Assembly (NCBI GenBank): GCA_018882485.1
Contig: VERU01000182.1
Coordinates: forward strand, 1 to 5,865
DNA: 5,865 nt
From: Rhodoferax sp.
GTDB taxonomy: Bacteria; Pseudomonadota; Gammaproteobacteria; Burkholderiales; Burkholderiaceae_C
Direction: 5' to 3'
This document shows, in pieces, positions 1 through 5,865 of this stretch. The number at the start of each line of letters is the position of its first letter. The first letter of the stretch is position 1. Position numbers and translations under genes: made by a program. A model generated the notes under the pieces. The model did not search any database and had not been told where the DNA came from. It saw only the letters and a program-made list of their open reading frames with translations.

Positions 1-1006
1 CCCCCAGGGCCAGCGCGGCCAGGGCATTGAGTGCGTTATGGCGTCCGCGCAGGCGCAGGGCGTCGGCCGGCATCAGGCGCTGCAGGTGGATTTCGGGCGT
101 TTCGCCACGCCGGCTGTTGCCGGGTGCGTCGTCGTTGTGGGCGCGCACCAGCCAGACCATGCCGTTGACTTCCTCCAGCCCGAAATCGCCGGGGCGGCCG
201 GGCAGGTCGGAGCCGAAGCTGCACCAGGGCCGCTGCGGGGTGCGCGGCCCCCGGGTCCGCACGGCGGGTGGCGGCGGGCACATGGCCAGCACCGCTGCGT
301 CGTCGCGGTTGAGCACCATCAGGCCCTGCTGGCCGAACACCCGGGCCTTGGCGGCCGCATAGGCCTGCAGACTGCCGTGCCAGTCCAGGTGGTCCTGGCT
401 CAGGTTGAGCAGGGTCGCGGCCGTGGGCTCGAAGCCGGTCACCCCGTCGAGCTGGAAGCTGGACAGTTCCAGCACCCAGTCTTCGGGCAGGTCGTCGCGC
501 GCCAGGGCCTCGGACAGCGTGTCCAGCAGGGTCGGGCCGATGTTGCCGGCCACGGCCACCCGGCGGCCGGCGCGCTCGAGCAACTGCCCGGTGAGCGCGG
601 TGACCGTGGTTTTGCCGTTGGTGCCGGTCACCGCCAGGATGCGGGGCGCATAGGCCCGGCTCTCACGCAGTTCGGCCAGGGCCCGCAGGAACAGATCGAG
701 CTCGCCGCCCAGCCACAGGCCGATGGATCGGGCCGCATCGAACGCCGGCGCGATCTCGTCCGGGGCGAGCCCCGGGCTGCGGAACACCGCGCGCGCCGCG
801 CTCTGCTGCAACAGATCGGCGGTGAAGGCCCCGCGCAGGCAGCGCACCGCCGGCCACGCCTGCTGCAGGACCTGCAGTCCGGGCGGCTGATCGCGGGTGT
901 CGGCCACGGTGACCTGCGCGCCCTGGCTGGCGCACCAGCGGGCCATGGCCAGCCCGGAGGCACCCAGGCCCAGGATCAGCACCGGCAGGTCTTGCAGATG
1001 GCGCAC
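1..1006 (-). CDS. murD: UDP-MurNAc-L-alanine:D-glutamate ligase MurD, 3' end beyond window
   Basis: The first 335 residues of the ligase that adds D-glutamate to UDP-MurNAc-L-alanine in the cytoplasm. I translated it by hand from the GTG at 1006 and found one continuous frame to the left edge. The N-terminal Rossmann-like UDP domain shows VLILGLGASG at 9-18 and SPGL at 77-80. The ATPase domain has VTGTNGKTT at 126-134, LELSSFQL at 179-186, NLSQDHLDWHG at 201-211 and Lys220, in the place of the carbamylated lysine. GRHNALNALAAL at 321-332 marks entry to the C-terminal domain, which is missing; judging by family length roughly 100-150 residues lie outside. GTG is chosen because GAGG sits six bases upstream, across the end of mraY, and because the first in-frame ATG (residue 21) would delete the GLGASG loop. 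Only three bases separate it from the mraY stop, implying translational coupling. A loop at about 243-305 is somewhat longer than in E. coli. Confidence 0.95.
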   Translation of the reverse strand, partial: MRHLQDLPVLILGLGASGLAMARWCASQGAQVTVADTRDQPPGLQVLQQAWPAVRCLRGAFTADLLQQSAARAVFRSPGLAPDEIAPAFDAARSIGLWLGGELDLFLRALAELRESRAYAPRILAVTGTNGKTTVTALTGQLLERAGRRVAVAGNIGPTLLDTLSEALARDDLPEDWVLELSSFQLDGVTGFEPTAATLLNLSQDHLDWHGSLQAYAAAKARVFGQQGLMVLNRDDAAVLAMCPPPPAVRTRGPRTPQRPWCSFGSDLPGRPGDFGLEEVNGMVWLVRAHNDDAPGNSRRGETPEIHLQRLMPADALRLRGRHNALNALAALALG

Positions 1007-1009
1007 CGC

Positions 1010-2188
1010 TTACCTCAGCTTCAGGGTGGACAGGCCGACCAGGCACAGCAGCATGGTGATGATCCAGAACCGGACCACGACCTGCGTCTCTTTCCAGCCG
1101 CTCTTCTCGAAGTGGTGGTGCAGCGGCGCCATCTTCAGCAGGCGCCGGCCCTCGCCGTACTTCTTCTTCGTGTACTTGAACCAGGTCACCTGCAGCATCA
1201 CAGACAAGGCCTCGACCACGAAGATGCCGCCCATGATGGCCAGCACAATCTCCTGCCGCACGATGACGGCGATCGTGCCCAGCGCCGCGCCCAGCGCCAG
1301 CGCGCCCACATCGCCCATGAACACCTGCGCCGGATGGGTGTTGAACCACAGAAAGGCCAGCCCCGCGCCGGCCATGGCGGCGCAAAAGATCAGCAGTTCG
1401 CCCGAACCGGGGATGTGCGGGAAAAACAGATACCTGGAGTAGACCGCGCTGCCAGTCACATAGGCGAACACGCCGAGCGCCGAGCCGACCATGACCACCG
1501 GCATGATGGCCAGTCCGTCCAGGCCGTCGGTCAGGTTGACGGCGTTGCTGGAGCCCACGATGACCAGATAGGTCAGCACGACGAAGCCCAGCACCCCCAG
1601 CGGATAGCTGATTTCCTTGAAAAAGGGCACCTGCAGGCCGGCCTTGGGGGGCAGGCCCAGGTCGAAACCCGACTGCACCCAGCGCAGGAACAGCTCCAGC
1701 ACGCGCAGGTTGGAGTTCTCGGAGATGCTGAACACCAGATAGAGCGCCGCCACCAGGCCGATCAGCGACTGCCAGAGGTACTTTTCCCGGGAGCGCATGC
1801 CTTCGGGGTCCTTGCGCACCACCTTGCGCCAGTCGTCCACCCAGCCGATGGCGCCAAAGCCCAGCGTGACCCCGAGCACGATCCAGACGAAGCGGTTGCT
1901 CAGGTCGAACCACAGCAGCGTGGACACCGCGATGCACACCAGGATGAGCACCCCGCCCATGGTGGGCGTGCCGCTCTTGCTCAGGTGCGTGGCCATGCCG
2001 TAGCCGCGGATCGGCTGGCCGATCTTGAGCGCGGTCAGGCGCCGGATCACGGCCGGCCCGAGCACCAGGCCCAGCAGCAAGGCGGTCATGGCGGCCATCA
2101 CGGCCCGGAAGGTCAGGTACTGGAACACCCGGAAAAAGCCCAGTTCGGGCGACAGGCCCTGCAGCCACGTGGCCAGGCTCAGCAGCAT
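1010..2188 (-). CDS. mraY: Phospho-N-acetylmuramoyl-pentapeptide-transferase MraY
   Basis: A 392-residue polytopic inner-membrane enzyme that transfers phospho-MurNAc-pentapeptide from UDP to undecaprenyl phosphate, making lipid I. About ten hydrophobic helices can be seen, the first near residues 25-47 and the last near 371-388. Family signatures are TPTMGG at 74-79, the paired aspartates of VDDWRK at 117-122, [13 protein letters not shown] at 215-227, [10 protein letters not shown] at 291-300 and the cytoplasmic HHHF at 357-360. These include the Mg2+ and nucleotide binding aspartates of the family. It is about 30 residues longer than the 360-residue E. coli enzyme; the extra length seems to fall around residues 150-190, a region with charged and proline/glycine-rich sequence typical of betaproteobacterial MraY. 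The ATG at 2188 has GGAG six bases upstream and lies 21 bases after the murF stop. The stop is TAA, three bases before the murD GTG. Intact, no anomaly. Confidence 0.97.
   Translation of the reverse strand: MLLSLATWLQGLSPELGFFRVFQYLTFRAVMAAMTALLLGLVLGPAVIRRLTALKIGQPIRGYGMATHLSKSGTPTMGGVLILVCIAVSTLLWFDLSNRFVWIVLGVTLGFGAIGWVDDWRKVVRKDPEGMRSREKYLWQSLIGLVAALYLVFSISENSNLRVLELFLRWVQSGFDLGLPPKAGLQVPFFKEISYPLGVLGFVVLTYLVIVGSSNAVNLTDGLDGLAIMPVVMVGSALGVFAYVTGSAVYSRYLFFPHIPGSGELLIFCAAMAGAGLAFLWFNTHPAQVFMGDVGALALGAALGTIAVIVRQEIVLAIMGGIFVVEALSVMLQVTWFKYTKKKYGEGRRLLKMAPLHHHFEKSGWKETQVVVRFWIITMLLCLVGLSTLKLR
1013..1016 (-). promoter_or_regulatory. Ribosome binding site for murD, within the mraY end
   Basis: GAGG overlaps the last two sense codons of mraY and lies six bases before the GTG at 1006. 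It decides the GTG start of murD, which would otherwise be missed or placed too far downstream. Confidence 0.7.
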
Positions 2189-2189
2189 G

Positions 2190-2210
2190 TCAGGCTCCGG
2201 TTTGAGACAT
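2190..2210 (-). other. Six-codon mini-frame bridging murF and mraY
   Basis: The murF stop TGA shares its last base with an ATG (TGATG). That ATG opens six codons (MSQTGA) and stops with TGA at 2192-2190, one base before the mraY ATG. The frame differs from mraY and contains the mraY GGAG. It could act as a stop-and-restart bridge for ribosomes leaving murF, or be chance; it has no clear ribosome site of its own and I do not claim a peptide product. Confidence 0.3.
2195..2198 (-). promoter_or_regulatory. Ribosome binding site for mraY
   Basis: GGAG with six bases to the ATG at 2188, lying in the 21-base gap between the murF stop and mraY. It is a clear match to the 16S rRNA 3' end and settles the mraY start. 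Confidence 0.75.
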
Positions 2211-3607
2211 CAGGACGCATGGACAGCCGCCTCCACCGCTTCGACCACCCGCTCCATGCGCATGAAGCGCGAGCCCTTGACCAGCAGGCTGCCCAGCTGC
2301 GGCAGCTGAGCGCACACCGCCTGCTGCAGCGCCCCGATATCGGGCCAGTGCCGGCCCGCGCCGAAGGCCTGGGCGGTGTGACTCGACAAATCGCCCAGGG
2401 TGAACACCTGTTCAATGCCGTGCTGTCGGGCGAGTGCGCCGGCCTCGGCGTGGAAAGCGGGCCCCTGCTCACCGACTTCGGCCATGTCGCCCAGCACCAG
2501 CAGGCGGGGGGCTGGCAGGCTGGCCAGCACCTCGATGGCAGCGCGCACCGAGTCGGGGTTGGCGTTGTAGCTGTCGTCCACCAGGGTGACGGTTCGGCCC
2601 TGCAGCGCCAGCCAGCGGGTCCGGGAGCGGCCCTTGACCGGCTCGAAATCGGACAAGCCCTGGGCCACAGCGGCCAGCGGCGCACCCGCTGCCAGGGCAC
2701 AGCCGGCAGCGGCCAGCGCGTTGGCCACGTTGTGCCGACCGGCGATGGGCAGGCGGCACTGCAGCGGGCCAGCGGGCGTTTCGAGCTGCAACTGCCAGAC
2801 CTGACCGTCCCATTGCGCGCGGTCGCAGCGCAGCGCGGCAGACCGATCCGGTGCCGCGCCCGATGCGTCCAGCGTCAGGCAGGGCCGCTGGTCCGCCAGA
2901 TCGTGCCACAGCGGACTGTAGGCGTCGTCGGCCGGGAACAGCGCCACGCCGTCGGGCGGCAGGGCAGCCAGCACCGCGCCGTTCTCGCGGGCCACCGCCT
3001 CGACCGTGGCCATGAATTCGAGATGTTCGCGCTGCGCGTTGTTGACCAGCGCCACCGTGGGGCGGGCCAGCGCCGCCAGGGCCGCGATCTCGCCCGGGTG
3101 GTTCATGCCCAGCTCCAGCACCGCCACCTCGTGGTGAGGGCGCAGGCGCAGCAGCGTCAGCGGCACGCCGATGTCGTTGTTCAGGTTGCCCTGGGTGGCC
3201 AGACTGGCCTGCGGCTTCCAGGCCCGCAGGATGGAGGCCACCATCTGGGTGACGGTGGTCTTGCCGTTGCTGCCGGTCACCGCGATCAGCGGAATCCGAA
3301 AGCGCGCCCGCCAGGCGGCGGCCAGTGCCGCCAGCGCCTGCCGGGTGTCGGGTACCAGCAGGCCCGGCAACCCGCTGGCAGCCAGCCGATCGGCTGCAGC
3401 GTACTCGCACAAGGCGGCCGCCGCACCGCGGGCGCGGGCCTGGTCCAGAAAGTCGTGGGCGTCGAAGCGTTCGCCGCGCAAGGCCACGAACAGGTCTCCT
3501 GGCGCCAGGCTGCGGGTGTCGGTGTGCACCCGCGACACGTCCACAGTGCCCTCGCCCACCCGCCGGGCGCCGGGCAACCAGGCCCGTGCTTCTTCCAGGT
3601 GGAACAT
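2210..3607 (-). CDS. murF: UDP-MurNAc-tripeptide:D-alanyl-D-alanine ligase MurF
   Basis: A 465-residue cytoplasmic ligase that adds the D-Ala-D-Ala dipeptide to UDP-MurNAc-tripeptide, the last soluble step before MraY. In this numbering the N-terminal substrate domain has VHTDTRSLAPGDLFVAL at about 27-43. The ATPase domain has TGSNGKTT at 111-118, GMNHPGEI at 167-174 and NNAQREHLEF at 189-198. The C-terminal domain has GRHNVANALAAAG from 290, KGRSR at 325-329, DDSYNANPDS at 344-353 and LGDMAEVGE at 372-380. Two starts compete. The ATG at 3607 begins MFHLEEARAWLPGA, which resembles usual MurF N-termini, has GGAG ten bases upstream, and gives a length near the family norm. An in-frame ATG at 3688 overlaps the murE stop (ATGA) and would add 27 residues translated from a repeat-like spacer, without a clear Shine-Dalgarno site. 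I prefer 3607 at roughly 60:40; automatic annotation may choose 3688. Product identity is firm, only the start is open. Confidence 0.95.
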   Translation of the reverse strand: MFHLEEARAWLPGARRVGEGTVDVSRVHTDTRSLAPGDLFVALRGERFDAHDFLDQARARGAAAALCEYAAADRLAASGLPGLLVPDTRQALAALAAAWRARFRIPLIAVTGSNGKTTVTQMVASILRAWKPQASLATQGNLNNDIGVPLTLLRLRPHHEVAVLELGMNHPGEIAALAALARPTVALVNNAQREHLEFMATVEAVARENGAVLAALPPDGVALFPADDAYSPLWHDLADQRPCLTLDASGAAPDRSAALRCDRAQWDGQVWQLQLETPAGPLQCRLPIAGRHNVANALAAAGCALAAGAPLAAVAQGLSDFEPVKGRSRTRWLALQGRTVTLVDDSYNANPDSVRAAIEVLASLPAPRLLVLGDMAEVGEQGPAFHAEAGALARQHGIEQVFTLGDLSSHTAQAFGAGRHWPDIGALQQAVCAQLPQLGSLLVKGSRFMRMERVVEAVEAAVHAS

Positions 3608-3684
3608 CGCCCCCACGCTCCCCGCTTCGCGTGCTTCGCTGCCCCCCGAGGGATCCCTCGCGTCTTGGAGCGGTCCGGCTGCGC
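3608..3684 (-). repeat. Repeat-like hairpin spacer between murE and murF
   Basis: These 77 bases fill the exact interval between the murE stop and the preferred murF ATG. They contain a perfect 14-base palindrome CGAGGGATCCCTCG at 3647-3660 next to a run of six C on the plus strand. A 7-base direct repeat GCTTCGC lies at 3624-3630 and 3633-3639, and an outer inverted pair CGCTCC/GGAGCG lies at 3616-3621 and 3667-3672. From memory, similar GC-rich blocks with CTTCGCTGCCCCCCGAGGG are scattered between genes in Comamonadaceae genomes; that resemblance is recalled, not searched. It can also be read in frame as a 27-residue MurF extension, so a coding role is not excluded. Confidence 0.55.
3618..3621 (-). 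promoter_or_regulatory. Probable ribosome binding site for murF (3607 start)
   Basis: GGAG, part of a purine-rich stretch GGGGAGCG, sits ten bases before the ATG at 3607, a slightly long but usable spacing. It is the main sequence argument for the shorter MurF. The same bases can pair with CGCTCC at 3672-3667 on the same strand, so the site may be masked by local RNA structure. No comparable site precedes the alternative ATG at 3688. Confidence 0.55.
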
Positions 3685-5199
3685 TCATGCGGACACCCGC
3701 TCGGTGGGTTGCAGCGCGAGGCGGACTTGCTGCAGGTCGGAGAAGGGGCGGCGTTCGCCGGCCACTTCCTGGTAGGTCTCGTGGCCTTTGCCGGCGATCA
3801 GGACGACGTCGTCGGCATCGGCGTAGCGCAGGGCCTGGGCGATGGCGGTGGCGCGGTCGGGCTCGATGCGGCAGTCCGGGTGGCCCTTGAGGCCGCTCAG
3901 GATCTGCACGAGGATGACTTCGGGCGGTTCGCTGCGCGGGTTGTCGTTGGTCACCAGCACGGTATCGGCGTGGGAGCCCGCGGCCTGGCCCATCAGGGGG
4001 CGCTTGCCGGGGTCGCGGTCGCCGCCGCAGCCGAACACGCACCACAGCCGCCCCCTGCGCTCCATCACCAGCGGCCGCAGCGCCTGCAAGGCCTTGGCCA
4101 GCGCATCGGGGGTGTGGGCGTAGTCGATCACGGCCAGTGGCCGGCCCGGCGCCGACACCTGCTGCAGACGCCCGGGCACCGCAGACAGCCCGGCGCAGGC
4201 CCGGACCGCATCGGCCAGCGACACGCCCAGACTGCGCAGGCCGGCGATCACCCCCAGCAGGTTGTTCACGTTGTAGCTGCCCAGGGTGGCCGTCTGCAGC
4301 GGTTCGCGCTGTTCGCCCTCGCACACGGTGAAGGCCAGGCCGGCGCTGTGGTGCACCAGATCGGTGGCCTGCAGCCGCGCCGGGCGGCGGGCCGAGACCG
4401 TCCAGAGGTCGACCTGCGGATGCGGCCAGCCCGAAGCCAGGGCCGCGCCCCGGCGGTCATCGACATTGACCACCCCGGCCTTCAGACCCTGCCAGCCGAA
4501 CAGCCGGATCTTGGTCTCCCAGTAGGCGGTCATGGTGCCGTGGTAGTCCAGGTGGTCCTGCGTGAGGTTGGTGAACAGGGCGGTGTGGATGCGGGTGCCG
4601 GCCAGCCGGTCCTCGGCGATGCCGATGGACGACGCCTCCATGGCACAGGCGCGCAAGCCCTGCTGCACGAAATGCCGCAGGCTGCGCTGCAGCAGCACCG
4701 GGTCGGGCGTGGTCAGCCCGCTGGGCAGCAGATCGGCGTCTGCAGGGTCTGGGCCCGACACACGACCTATGCCCAAAGTGCCCACCATGCCGCATGGAAT
4801 AAGGCGAGGATGCTCTATTTTTGATAGCGCCTGAGCAAGCCACCAGACGGTGCTGGTTTTGCCGTTGGTACCGGTCACGGCCAGCACATCGAGCGCCTGC
4901 GAGGGCTCGCCGTACCAGGCGGCGGCCACCGGACCGCTGGCGGCCTTGAGGCCGGGGTAGACGGCGATCCGCGGATCGCCGCCCCAGTCGTAGGCCTCGA
5001 CGCCCTGCTGCTCCACCAGGCAGGCCGAGGCACCACGACCCAGCACATCGGCCACGAAGCGGCGGGCATCGGTGGCCGCGCCCGGCCAGGCCAGAAAGGC
5101 ATCGCCCGGAGCCAGCTGCCGGCTGTCGGTGCACAGATCGCCCCGGGCCCGCCCGCGCAGCCATTCGGCCGCCTGTCGAGGATGCTCCAGCCGCTGCAT
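3685..5199 (-). CDS. murE: UDP-MurNAc-L-Ala-D-Glu:meso-diaminopimelate ligase MurE
   Basis: A 504-residue cytoplasmic ATP-dependent ligase that adds meso-diaminopimelate to UDP-MurNAc-L-Ala-D-Glu, the third peptide step of peptidoglycan precursor synthesis. The N-terminal UDP-binding domain covers about residues 1-100. The central ATPase domain has the P-loop TGTNGKTS at 109-116 and LTQDHLDYHGT from 212, followed by Lys230, which sits where the family has its carbamylated lysine. The C-terminal domain has DYAHTPDA near 359-366, the DNPR motif at 419-422 that selects meso-DAP over lysine, and GKGHE at 470-474. Length is close to the usual 490-510. The ATG at 5199 is chosen because it shares one base with the ftsI stop (TGATG) and has GGAG eight bases upstream. 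Codons around residues 125-160 are unusually AT-rich, and residues 125-126 use CTA-TCA, codon types absent from the rest of this gene. No catalytic residue appears damaged, so the gene should be functional. Confidence 0.97.
   Translation of the reverse strand: MQRLEHPRQAAEWLRGRARGDLCTDSRQLAPGDAFLAWPGAATDARRFVADVLGRGASACLVEQQGVEAYDWGGDPRIAVYPGLKAASGPVAAAWYGEPSQALDVLAVTGTNGKTSTVWWLAQALSKIEHPRLIPCGMVGTLGIGRVSGPDPADADLLPSGLTTPDPVLLQRSLRHFVQQGLRACAMEASSIGIAEDRLAGTRIHTALFTNLTQDHLDYHGTMTAYWETKIRLFGWQGLKAGVVNVDDRRGAALASGWPHPQVDLWTVSARRPARLQATDLVHHSAGLAFTVCEGEQREPLQTATLGSYNVNNLLGVIAGLRSLGVSLADAVRACAGLSAVPGRLQQVSAPGRPLAVIDYAHTPDALAKALQALRPLVMERRGRLWCVFGCGGDRDPGKRPLMGQAAGSHADTVLVTNDNPRSEPPEVILVQILSGLKGHPDCRIEPDRATAIAQALRYADADDVVLIAGKGHETYQEVAGERRPFSDLQQVRLALQPTERVSA
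4789..4828 (-). repeat. Possible dispersed-repeat remnant inside murE
   Basis: On the coding strand this segment reads GCTATCAAAAATAGAGC (4828-4812), six bases, then GCCTTATTCCATGCGGC (4805-4789). It is roughly half A+T, in sharp contrast to its surroundings. Its two halves resemble, from memory, a dispersed Comamonadaceae element built of a GCTAT-AAAA-ATAG-GC part followed by a GCGCTTATTCCAT-GCGC part. A 13-base inverted repeat, CCATGC-C-GCATGG at 4785-4797, overlaps its end. The reading frame is kept and encodes residues about 125-137, in the stretch between the P-loop helix and GMVGTLG where MurE homologues vary. Repeat identity is tentative; ordinary coding sequence with odd codons is the alternative. 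Confidence 0.35.
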
Positions 5200-5865
5200 C
5201 AGAAGCTCTCCGGCTCGGCCTGGGCCACGATCTGCGGCTTGACGTTCACGTCGGGCTGGATGCCCAGCAGGCGCAGGGTCTGCTGCACCGTCTCGCTGAA
5301 CACCGGGGCCGCCACATCGCCGCCGAAATAGACGCCGCCGCTGGGCTCGTCGATCATGACCGCCACCACGATGCGGGGCTGGTCGATGGGCGCCAGCCCG
5401 ACGAAGAAGCCGCGGTATTTCTTGCTGGCATAACCCCGACCCTCCTGCTTGTGGGCGGTGCCGGTCTTGCCACCCACCGAGTAACCCAGGGTCTGCGCCT
5501 TGGGCGCGGTGCCGCCTGGGCCGGCCACCATGTGCAGCATGTTGCGCACGGCAGCGGCATGGCGCTCGTCCATCACCCGCACGCCCGCGCCCGGCTGGCT
5601 GGTCTTGAGCAGGGTGACCGGCATCAGCAGACCATCGCGACCGAACACCGTGTAGGCATGGGCCAGCTGGAACAGGCTGGTGGACAGGCCATAGCCGTAG
5701 CTCATGGTGGCCTGCTCGATCGGGCGCCAGGTCTTGTAGGCCCGCAGCCGGCCGCTGACGGCGCCCGGAAACGGCAGTTGCGGCTTGCGCCCGAAACCGA
5801 CCTGGCTGTAGAGGTCCCACATTTCGCGGGGCTGCATCTGCATGGCCAGCTTGACGGTGCCCACG
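5199..5865 (-). CDS. ftsI: Peptidoglycan D,D-transpeptidase FtsI (PBP3), C-terminal part only
   Basis: This is the end of the septal class B penicillin-binding protein, which cross-links peptidoglycan at the division site from the periplasmic face of the inner membrane. About 221 residues are visible; the start, membrane anchor, dimerisation domain and catalytic SxxK lie beyond the right edge. The first visible residues, VGTVKLAM, normally follow the SxN motif directly, and the lone base 5865 fits the last base of its Asn codon. Other family marks are GYGLS (visible residues 57-61) followed by FQLAHAY, the KTGT motif of the third active-site box at 133-136, and the GGVYFGGDVAAPVF block at about 176-189. 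The frame is intact and stops with TGA, sharing one base with the murE ATG. Position directly before murE is the standard dcw order. The PBP family and the FtsI assignment are firm; a second septal PBP paralogue is unlikely in this context. Confidence 0.95.
   Translation of the reverse strand, partial: VGTVKLAMQMQPREMWDLYSQVGFGRKPQLPFPGAVSGRLRAYKTWRPIEQATMSYGYGLSTSLFQLAHAYTVFGRDGLLMPVTLLKTSQPGAGVRVMDERHAAAVRNMLHMVAGPGGTAPKAQTLGYSVGGKTGTAHKQEGRGYASKKYRGFFVGLAPIDQPRIVVAVMIDEPSGGVYFGGDVAAPVFSETVQQTLRLLGIQPDVNVKPQIVAQAEPESF
5206..5211 (-). promoter_or_regulatory. Ribosome binding site for murE
   Basis: GGAGAG lies inside the last codons of ftsI; counting GGAG as the core leaves eight bases before the ATG at 5199. 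Together with the TGATG stop-start junction it fixes the murE start and suggests translational coupling to ftsI. Confidence 0.75.

Noticed and set aside
663..2168. A 501-codon minus-strand open frame overlapping mraY and murD in another frame
   Set aside because: mraY and murD are unmistakable in their own frame with all family motifs; this is a high-GC shadow rich in Arg, Gly and Ala.
3647..3660. Palindrome considered as a rho-independent terminator
   Set aside because: The stem is only about five pairs and is followed on the minus strand by a G-run instead of a U tract; termination here would also cut off essential genes downstream.
3688..3688. The ATG overlapping the murE stop as the primary murF start
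   Set aside because: Kept only as an alternative: it lacks a clear Shine-Dalgarno site and adds 27 residues translated from a repeat-like spacer, while the ATG at 3607 gives a normal MurF N-terminus. The ATGA overlap keeps it possible.
38..3775. A very long plus-strand open frame of 1,245 codons opposite murD, mraY and murF
   Set aside because: It lies exactly in codon register with three minus-strand genes that happen to share one frame. It is open only because those genes avoid TTA, CTA and TCA codons. Its translation is a Gln/His/Ala/Gly/Arg-rich mix without any domain, typical of antisense frames in GC-rich DNA.
3325..4824. A 499-codon plus-strand open frame opposite murE
   Set aside because: Same cause: in register with murE, ending at the TGA-TAG that is the complement of the unusual CTA-TCA codons. 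No recognisable protein features and no good start context.
4800..4850. Possible internal promoter in the AT-rich part of murE (TTGCTC followed by an AT-rich tract)
   Set aside because: No -10 hexamer with acceptable spacing could be found; the low GC alone is not evidence for a promoter.

Overview
The window is a contiguous piece of a dcw (division and cell wall) cluster, entirely on the minus strand. In transcription order, from the right edge leftward, it holds the 3' end of ftsI, then complete murE, murF and mraY, and the 5' three quarters of murD. The DNA is very GC-rich. The gene order, the roughly 390-residue MraY, and the sequence character of the ligases suggest a betaproteobacterium of the order Burkholderiales, most likely Comamonadaceae. 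That placement is inferred by family resemblance and has not been searched. MurE carries the DNPR signature of meso-diaminopimelate ligases, so the cell should make Gram-negative type peptidoglycan.

Layout: ftsI tail (5865 to 5199) overlaps the murE start by one base (TGATG). murE runs 5199 to 3685. A 77-base spacer that looks like a dispersed repeat separates murE from the preferred murF start at 3607; an alternative ATG overlaps the murE stop. murF ends at 2210. A 21-base gap that holds a six-codon mini-frame and a clear Shine-Dalgarno site leads to mraY (2188 to 1010). Three bases later murD starts with GTG at 1006 and runs off the left edge. No stretch of 300 bases or more lacks a gene, and I see no convincing promoter, terminator, RNA gene, mobile gene or CRISPR array. 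The genes read as one polycistronic, translationally linked transcript.

The genes form one pathway. MurD adds D-Glu, MurE adds meso-DAP and MurF adds D-Ala-D-Ala to UDP-MurNAc-L-Ala in the cytoplasm. MraY moves the finished phospho-MurNAc-pentapeptide onto undecaprenyl phosphate, giving lipid I at the inner membrane. FtsI later cross-links the polymer at the division septum.

This is mostly an ordinary housekeeping region, and I found no new multigene system. The points worth a second look are small: a repeat-like hairpin spacer that may control or have created the murF start, an AT-richer patch inside murE holding the only CTA and TCA codons of the four mur/mra genes and resembling a dispersed repeat, and a mini-frame linking murF to mraY.
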